From Paraescarpia echinospica (Eukaryota; Annelida; Polychaeta; Sabellida; Siboglinidae), in contig CM034535.1 in NCBI GenBank assembly GCA_020002185.1, forward strand, positions 66,176,622 through 66,240,621: a stretch of DNA of 64,000 nt. The letters are read 5' to 3'. Positions 56,641 through 64,000 of this stretch are shown piece by piece; position 1 is the stretch's first letter; every line of letters begins with the position of its first letter. The notes under the pieces are model-generated. The model made no database searches. It worked only from the letters and a program-made list of their open reading frames with translations, and had not been told where the DNA came from. A program made the translations under genes and the position numbers.

Positions 56641-57398
56641 TCACCAGTTGTACATCTGTAAATGATCTCCAGTTGTACGTTAGTGTCAATGAAAACATTG
56701 ATAACTTGATAATCTGTAATACATTCAAGATTATTGTGTGATTCTACCTTTTAAGTGATTCTATTTTTTATGTATTTCTATTTTTATATATTGCTGTTCT
56801 TCTGTCGGTTAAAATTATTATCAACATGCTAATTCATATTTTGAAAAATAATAATTATATAATCTACTTATGCTGTATGACCAACTGCAATTAACAGTTT
56901 GCAGTATTGTTGATATATCTGATGATATATGGGCCATTCATGCCCTTTTGTTTTCTTTTTTTGTATGAATGACATTTAAAAAACTAGTATTATAACTAAT
57001 CGTTTCTCTCCTCATAACATCAGTAATGCTTAATTACTTTTGATATCTTGATACTGGACTAATCAAGACATTATATATCTTCTATTATTATTTTTAGATT
57101 GACAACTGTTAATTTATATGCAGCCACTGTTGATAACATAGCTCACCCCTTTCCCTGGCGTTACGCCTTATATTCATGACCCATCACCCAATCTGTCATG
57201 TTTTTTTTTTCTTATCTTTATATTTATTTTATTCTAAGTCTAGTCTTGACTACTCTGATATCTGCCCTGTTACACACGGAGTATTTCTTAACATTCATAT
57301 ATGCACAGGAAATAAATACACACAAGTTCACTTTTTTGTAAAATACCTAACACGTACAAAGGCTGGCAATATTATTGGTTCATGTCCGAACCTAAGCA
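56641..57398 (+). other. Spacer between LINE ORF1 and ORF2
   Basis: AT-rich, no frame. A short near-duplication (CACCAGTTGTACATCTGTAA) follows the ORF1 stop. Confidence 0.6.
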
Positions 57399-60300
57399 AT
57401 GACTTCTGATGTGACATTTCTCTCCCACTTGGGAGGTATCCGAAACTGTTCTTTAATAAATCATCTAGATATAAACGAAAATAGTACTGAACAAAATGAA
57501 CCTCAGTTGATCCATTGTTCTTCATACTATGACATCGATATGTTTCACAAGTTAGCACACAAAAATACTGATAATTTTAGTATCCTAAGCTTAAATATTC
57601 AATCCATTAATGCTAAATTTGATGAACTTGAACTTTTTGTAGAGCTTCTAAATACTAAACAATTTAAATTTAGCATTATATGTTTGCAAGAAACATGAAA
57701 GTCAAATCATGATAATTTATCTCAATTAAGTTTACACGGATATGATCTAATTGCTCAGGGGAAACATTGTAGTGTCAAAGGGGGTTTAATAATTTACGTA
57801 GATAATAAATATAAAGTACTTAAGAATATCAACATGTATGAACATTGGGAGGGGTTAGTAATTCAAGTAACTGGAGGCAGCTTATCAAAAACACTTACTA
57901 TTGGAAACATATACAGATCGCCTAGGTCACTAAATCAAAATATTATAGATTTCATAGCTGAATTTTCAACAACAATGGCTACTCTAGAAAGTTGTAATAA
58001 TCTAATAATTTCAGGCGATTTCAATATCAATCTACTGAAAATAAACGAGAACAAAATATATAGTGAATTTTTTGATACTATAATTTCATACAGTCTCTAC
58101 CCACAAATTACCTTTCCAACTCGCTTTACCAGAACTAACGGAACACTGATAGACAACTTTTTCAGTAAATTAAATAAATCAATATTAGATAGCACTGCAG
58201 GAATCTTCACAAATACCCTTTCTGATCATCAACCTTACTTCCTAATCATGAATATCAACGTAAAATCCAAACCTCCTCCAAAATTTGTTCGAGTAAATCT
58301 ACAAAATAAGGTAGCTATGCATAATGTTAAACTAGAGATAAATTCGGATGCAATGTATAACAAACTAAACAAATCTCTTACGGCTGACCCCAATTTAAAT
58401 TATAACATAATACACGAAGAAATTATGCATTCTAAGAATAAGCATATGCCTGTTAAAATCATGAAATATAATAAATACAAACATAAGCATTCAACCTGGA
58501 TCACACACGGTCTTCTAAAATCAATCAAATATCGAGACTCGCTTTATAAGAAATTAAAAATGTCTAATCCAAATTTACCTATGTACGAAGTCCTTCTAAC
58601 TAACCTAAAAACATAACTCAATATTAAAGAACAATATTTGTACTGCCAAACAAATGTACTTTGAGTCACGCTTTAACCGATATAAAGATGACATCAGAAA
58701 TACATGGAAAACCATAAATGAATTTATCTCCAAAAACAATTCAAACAACACTGTTTTGTTTAAAAGTAACGGTATAACTATAACAGATAAAACGGTTATT
58801 GCAAACCAATTTAACAACTTTTTTTACAAGTATAGGTCAGTCGACAGCACAAGACATTCATTACAATGGAAATAAGGATTACAATTACTACTTAAATGAT
58901 AATGTCCATTCCGTTTTCAGTCTACTAAATGTTGATGAAGAAATAGTCAAGAAAACCATTGAAAGCCTTCCCAATAAAAACAGTAGTGGCTATGACGGTA
59001 TTTCCTGCAAACTTTTGAAAATAATTGAACCCTCCATCATCAAACCATTACCCTGGTAATAAATCAAGTAATAAATATTGGTATATTTCCCGGTACACTT
59101 AAACTCGCTAAAGTAATTCCTATTTTTAAGAAAGATGACCCATCTGATTTTAAAAATTATAGACCCATATCTCTTCTTCCAACAATTTCAAAAGTGATAG
59201 AGAAAATAATATCTAGTCAACTAACAGCATACTTTAATGATTCTGATCTATTTGTTAAAAATCAATATGGTTTTAGAAAAAAATACTACCGAGTATGCAT
59301 CACTTGAACTAATAGATAGAATAATTACACAAATTGATAAAAATTATGTTCCTTTCAGTATTTTTCTTGACCTCTAAGGCCTTCGATACAATTGATCACT
59401 CGATACTATTAACTAAACTAAGATATTATGGATTACAGGGTCCTACCCTGAATCTATTTAATAGCTACTTAAGCAATAGAAGACAATACACCGAATTTCA
59501 AAATTAAAGTTCTGATATTCTACCTATCACAAAGGATCTATTCTTGGTCCCCTATTATTCATAATATGCATTAATGATTTCCCTAAAGCTAGCGAAATGT
59601 TTAACTTTATTATGTATGCCGACGATACCACCTTATTTAGCATCATCAATTATTTTCAAGGTAACTCCCCAAATAGAAATATAGAATCGGCAATAAACGA
59701 TGAACTCCTTAAAATAATTGAATGGTTAAACATTAATAAATTATCATTAAACAGAAACAAATCCAAATATATGATTTTTCACATGCAAAATAAAGCTGTC
59801 GATAACTTTATGCTCAATATAAATGGTACAAACATTGAAAGAGTAGATGAATTTAATTTTTTAGGACTTACTTTAGATACAAATTTAAATTGGAATAAAC
59901 ACATTGAAAAAGTATCAAACAAGTGTTCCAAAACAGTCGGCATCTTAAACAGACTAAAATATGTCTTTTCCCTAGAAATTAAAATTATCTTATATAATAC
60001 GTTATTTTTATCACATATCAACTATTGCATTATGGTGTGGGGATACCAAGGTAGTCGAATGTTGAAAATACAAAAGAAAGCTATGAGAATTTTATCTATA
60101 AGTAAATATAATTCACACTCTGAGCCACTTTTCAAAAAATTGAATATCTTAAAAATTGATGACATGTTAAAATTACATGAACTTAAGTTTTATTATAAAT
60201 ATGTACATCATGACCTCCCTGCTTACCTATTAAATTGGAAAATAATTACAAATGCTTACGTACACAATTACAACACAAGGAAAAAAACAGAGTTACACCC

Positions 60301-60504
60301 ATTCAGAACAAAACATGAATTTGCCAAAAGATGTCTTAGATACAGTTTGCCACATGTCATTAACAATACCTCAAAGTTAGTCACAGAGAAGATTGGAACA
60401 CATAGCTTCAGAAGTTTTGGTAATTATGCAAAAAACAATTTATTAGAAAAATACGTAGGTACGTGTACAATATTAAACTGCTATACATGCTATCAAAGTC
60501 ATTA
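57399..60504 (+). pseudogene. LINE ORF2: endonuclease and reverse transcriptase
   Basis: Endonuclease: LSLNIQSINAKFDELELFVE, ICLQET (the next codon is TGA where Trp is usual), EHWEGLVIQVTGG, GNIYRSP, IISGDFNINLLK, LSDHQPYFLI (Asn, Glu, Asp-Asn and catalytic Asp-His all visible). RT: IPIFKKDDPSDFKNYRPISL, QYGFRKK, then motif A read through an extra base as D-L-(K)-A-F-D-T-I-D-H-S, G-S-I-L-G-P-L-L-F, MYADDTTLFS (motif C intact), WLNINKLSLNRNKSKYMIFH, and a 302-codon open C-terminal part ending C-T-I-L-N-C-Y-T-C-Y-Q-S-H at 60504. Stops at 57696, 58614, 58873 and 59057 and frame changes at ~59280 and ~59375 inactivate it. Confidence 0.85.
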
Positions 60505-60943
60505 AAACTGAATTAATGCATGTGATATGTATGGATATGTATTGTATATATATAAATCAGCATATGGATATTGTATTTGTGCATATACACATACATATCA
60601 AGTATATTGAAGTGTACTAATGACAACTAGTATTTGTTTATTTTAACATACCTTTAATACTCCAGTACATGCATATATGTAATCAAGTAATCTCGGTTTC
60701 TTTTCTTTTCCTGCACTTTTACATTTACATTTGCACTTCCTTCGGTAAAATTAAATTGAAATAAATTATTTACTGTGGCTCCTATGAGAGCGACTGTTAT
60801 TGTCTTAATAGGAGTCACAGACCCCATCTAATTTGAAATTACACTGCATTTGTATATATATGCCTGTTCATGTTACGTTAATTTCATATTATACACATAT
60901 TGTAATTGGGGTCTAAATAAAACTTTCTTGTTCTTGTTCTTGG

Positions 60944-61063
60944 ATTCAATTTTGAACAGAAAGGTGGACTTTCTGGTGATTAATTTAATTAATGCTCCTA
61001 ATTGTTATGGCGCTTTAGATTTTGATTGAATGTTTCGTTTTTGGACTCTCCATGGGGGGAGTA
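60944..61063 (+). other. Short region ending in a polypurine-like G tract
   Basis: Between the LINE tail and the Gypsy-2 LTR. It ends CATGGGGGGAGTA at 61051-61063, directly before the TGT that opens the LTR, the position of a polypurine tract in front of a 3' LTR. Confidence 0.45.
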
Positions 61064-61481
61064 TGTGCGCGCCATTTGGCATGCTAGAAAGTTAGGGCGC
61101 CTCCTGGCGAATGAGGAGAAAGCGAGAGGTTCGCCATGTTGTTTATAGAATTGTCGAGGTGACAATTGCGCATCGAATAACGTAAAAGCAACGCGTTACG
61201 GGCAAAATCTGTCGTTGCCCCGTAAACGTAATAAAAACTGGTCAAACAAGGTTTGGGATGTTATCTATATAGACGGTCTATATAAGTAGTTATTCTATTT
61301 GGTCGCCAGATGGCGCTATTGACGTTTATGTTACGTGACATTTCTTAGAGTTGCATATCGTATTTACAATCTTTGATGCGAGCATGCGCAGTTTCAGTTC
61401 TGGTTCGACCACGCCAACACGAATTTAATAAAAGTCATTTCGTGATACATAATCGGTTGTCAATAAACAATTATTGAAACA
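61064..61481 (+). repeat. Gypsy-2 LTR (418 bp)
   Basis: It begins TGT and ends ACA, followed at once by TGGTGTCAGAAAGAGCG, a typical primer-binding site. It contains a TATA-like TATATAAG near 61279 and AATAAA-type signals at about 61427 and 61462. The left border is inferred from the TGT after the purine tract; a TGT at 61031 is an alternative. No second LTR copy lies in the window to confirm it. Confidence 0.6.
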
Positions 61482-61579
61482 TGGTGTCAGAAAGAGCGAA
61501 CTAGAGGTGAATTGGAACTCAGAGAACGTAAAGTCGCGGTGAAAGAAGGTTAGTCCGTTCTATTTTGACTACAAAAGTG

Positions 61580-62590
61580 ATGGAACGATTCCTTCTCCCC
61601 GACCCGCTTCCCGTGTCCGACAATCTGCCAGAGCAATGGCTGCGTTTCAAAAAGCAGTTCACGCAGTTCATCGACGCCAGTGACAAAGCTGACGCGAACG
61701 CGAAGACGAAAACGGCGATTCTACTACGCTGTATCGGTGACAAAGGGAATGACATCTATGACAACTTCACGTTTGAAGGCGTTCCAACGTTTGATGACGT
61801 CATCGCGAAGTTTGATTAATTCTGCCGTCCTAGAGTGAGCGTGTTTGCATCCAGACATCACTTCCTCACCATGAAGCAGAACGATCGCTCTATTGATGAC
61901 TTCATTACGGCCCTAAAGAAGCAGGTCCGTGAATGTGCGTTTGGAGATCTGATGGACGACATGGTTCTTCACGCGCTAACGTTGGGGTTAGACCAAGAAC
62001 GGACGCGTCGGCGTCTGTTTGAAACAAAGAACCTAGACCTGGAGAAAGCCATTATCCTGTGTCGCCTAGCGGAGGACACGGAAGGCGAAATGCGGAAGCT
62101 CAAACTGAACGAGGAAGTGCAGGCGGTCTACAAGACGAGACAGAAGCAGGCTAAACGCAGGCCGAGATCTCAACCGACTCACACGTCGAGCAACAAAGCT
62201 GACAAGTGTGGGAAGTGCGGCACAGAGCACCCGCTAAGACAATGTCCAGCATTCGGCAGTGAGTGCTACGCCTGTAAAAAGAAAAATCACTACGCCAAGT
62301 GTTGCCGAGCGCCGCAGGCACAGTCAAAGGCGAAGCGTGTCTACCTCGTCGACGGTGACAGCGATTCCAGCATTCTACGCATACAAGTGGACAAGGAGGG
62401 TCGACGTCTGATGGCAACGATAATCGGAGAGTCGTTCAGCTCCTACTGCACTGAGATGTCAACTCGACACCGCCGCAACATGCAATGTCCTCAGCGTCAC
62501 CGACTATCGACTACTGGGCTCTCCACCACTACGCGCGAGTACCTCGAACTTGACGATGTACGATGGTTCGCAGGTGCCGTCGAAGGGTAG
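61580..62590 (+). pseudogene. Gypsy-2 gag with zinc knuckles (one stop)
   Basis: ATG 61580 starts MERFLLPDPLPVSDNLPEQW; then WLRFKKQFTQFIDAS, TAILLRCIGDKGNDIYDNF, and F-D followed by a TAA at 61817, continuing in the same frame with F-C-R-P-R and FASRHHFLTMKQNDRSIDDF, LHALTLGLDQERTRRRLFET. The nucleocapsid part has C-G-K-C-G-T-E-H-P-L-R-Q-C-P and C-Y-A-C-K-K-K-N-H-Y-A-K-C-C. The single stop replaces one codon in a conserved F-D-x-F-C-x-P run and probably arose recently. The frame departs from the polyprotein near 62455. Confidence 0.8.
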
Positions 62591-64000
62591 ATGTTCCCTA
62601 ACACTCCGTGAAATCGACCAGCGTGAGGAGATATTGATCTTCGAAGTCGTCAAAACGAGGCACGCCACACTGCTGTCCCTCGACACGTGTCTGAAACTCG
62701 ATCTGATCGCGGTGAGTGAACACGTCAGCCTGGTCGAGGATCGAACAAACGACATCGACGCTGCCATAACGGAGTATGCGGATGTCTTCACCGGACTTGG
62801 GTGTCTTCCGAGTGAGTACAACATCGAGATTGACACAACTGTCGCTCCCGTACAGAATCGACCACGGAAAGTCGCTTACGCACTGAAGGACGAGTTCCTA
62901 AAGAAGATCGAGGCACAGGAGGCACAGGGCGTCATCGCGAAAATCGAGACTCCGACTCAGTGGATTTCGAGCTGTCTGGCAGTACGTAAGGCGAACGGCT
63001 CGGTGCGAGTATGCATCGACCCCTCTGACCTGAACAAGGCGATTCGACGCAACCACTTCTCGCTACCTACGATCGAAGAGGTTCTGCCAACGCTGACGAA
63101 TGCGAAAATCTTCTCGCTTGTCGACGCGAAAGACGGATTCTTGCAGGTGAAACTGACAGATGAAAGCAGTTACCTGACGACATTCTGGACTCCGGCAGGA
63201 AAATACAGATGGCTGCGTATGCCATTTGGTATCTCGTCGAGTCCGGAGGAATTTCAACGTCGTTTGCAGCAAGCGCTTGAGGGTCTCGAAGGGATCTCCA
63301 CAGTAGCTGACAACATCTTGATCGTCGGTCGTGGTCAGACAGAGGCAGAGGCCCGCAGAGACCATGACAGCAACTTCATCAAGCTACTACAGCGTGCTCT
63401 CGAACAAAACTTGAAATTGATCAGATCCAAAATGAGGCTTCACATGAAAGAGATCGTGTACATCGGGCATGTGTTGTCTCCGGACGGGATCAAACCCGAT
63501 CCTGATAAAGTGTGCGACATCAAGAATATGCCAACGCCGATGGACGTCGAACAAGTACGACGGTTCCTGGGCTTCACGAACTACATCGCGAAATTCATGC
63601 CGAATCTTTCTGCAGTCTGCGAGCCCATACGACGTCTGGTGCAGAAAGACGCCGAGTTCGTGGGGGGACCAGACCAACAAGAAGCGTTCGAGCGAGTGAA
63701 GGACATCGCAACCGCAGAACGTTCTCTCTCGTACTACGATGTGACGAAACCGGAGGTACTTCAATGTGACGCAAGTACGCAGGGGCTAGGAGTGACACTT
63801 CTACAACACGAGAAGCCAGTCGCCTATGCTTCGTGTTCACTGACAGCGAGTGAACGCAACTACACACCGATCGAGCTTGAATGTCTTGCCATCGTGTTTG
63901 CCTGCTGCAAATACGTCCAATATATCTATGGACATCCAGACGTGACGATTCACAGTGATCATAAGCCACTGGAAACGATCTTCCGAAAGTCACTCTTGAA
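62455..64000 (+). pseudogene. Gypsy-2 pol: protease, RT, RNase H (open to the edge)
   Basis: In the frame that follows a shift near 62455: QLDTAATCNVLS (protease, D-T-A-A in place of D-T/S-G-A), SEYNIEIDTTVAPVQ, VCIDPSDLNKAIRRNHFSLP, FSLVDAKDGFLQVKL (RT motif A), RMPFGISSSPEEFQRR (B), then V-A-D-N-I-L-I-V-G where the family has V-A-D-D, so the second metal-binding Asp is Asn (codon AAC, ~63314). RNase H: LQCDASTQGLGVTLL, YTPIELECLAIVFACCKY and IHSDHKPLETIF near the edge. No stop in about 500 codons. The D-to-N change should abolish reverse transcription. Confidence 0.8.

Larger units (their letters stand above)
55740..60943 (+). mobile_element. Two-ORF LINE (CR1/L2-like group), near full length
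   Basis: It comprises a 5' UTR (~195 bp), ORF1 (55936-56640), a ~760-bp spacer, ORF2 (57399-60504), and a 3' UTR of about 440 bp ending in TTCTTGTTCTTGTTCTTG, a short terminal repeat as LINEs of this group use. It starts immediately after the broken end of Gypsy-1. ORF2 has several stops and frameshifts, so this copy is inactive, but ORF1 is intact. A degenerate relative lies at 25980-28310 on the other strand. Confidence 0.85.
61482..64000 (+). mobile_element. Gypsy-2 LTR retrotransposon, internal region (cut by window edge)
   Basis: Primer-binding site, gag, protease, RT and RNase H follow in Gypsy order on the plus strand; integrase and the 3' LTR would lie beyond 64000. It is much less decayed than the LINE copies: one in-frame stop in gag, one frameshift before protease, and one altered RT catalytic residue. 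Confidence 0.85.

Noticed and set aside
63387..63993. Two minus-strand frames of 125 and 132 codons
   Set aside because: Antisense of Gypsy-2 RT/RNase H, whose plus frame has clear motifs.

Overview
This is AT-rich eukaryotic DNA from an animal genome, most likely an aquatic invertebrate; a mollusc or other lophotrochozoan is plausible but I cannot fix the taxon. The reasons are spliced exons with GT/AG borders, no operons or rRNA, and dense animal-type transposons: CR1/Jockey-like and RTE/I-like LINEs, Gypsy LTR elements, a Penelope-like element, tRNA-derived SINEs, TTAA-flanked DNA transposons, and micro- and minisatellites.

Host gene. One spliced gene can be read on the minus strand between 46328 and 23680: a signal-peptide exon, three exons that together build a NIDO (nidogen-like) domain, and a fifth exon carrying the segment that usually follows NIDO. 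Introns of up to about 9 kb hold transposons. No further downstream exon could be assigned with confidence.

Layout. 1-4100: fragments of at least four LINEs, one split by a 395-bp inverted-repeat element. 4636-7797: a 3.2-kb TTAA-flanked DNA transposon with ~150-bp terminal inverted repeats (TIRs) and nested pieces. 9305-21713: a 12.4-kb TTAA-flanked transposon with ~100-bp TIRs. It holds two convergent broken genes, a plus-strand gene with a P2RX7_C-like zinc domain and a minus-strand gene with a THAP domain, plus a full-size LINE and two small pogo-like elements. 22.7-23.4 kb: a 21-bp minisatellite. 24-31 kb: LINE remnants, two copies of a long-TIR element and degenerate tandem repeats. 31.5-37 kb: host exons with a Penelope-like element and a LINE tail between them. 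37.6-40.8 kb: a third long-TIR copy and a broken transposon protein (PIN-like plus CXC tail). 42.8-45.4 kb: two arrays of a ~180-bp degenerate repeat in opposite orientation. 49.2-51.1 kb: a minus-strand LINE and a large CACTA-pentamer array. 52.2-64 kb: a Gypsy element with a long intact pol frame, a two-ORF LINE next to it, and a second Gypsy element that runs off the right edge.

Almost all protein-coding signal belongs to transposons, mostly decayed. The longest clean frames are Gypsy-1 pol (703 codons) and the ORF1 of the 55.7-60.9 kb LINE. The most unusual object is the 12.4-kb TTAA element with two convergent genes.
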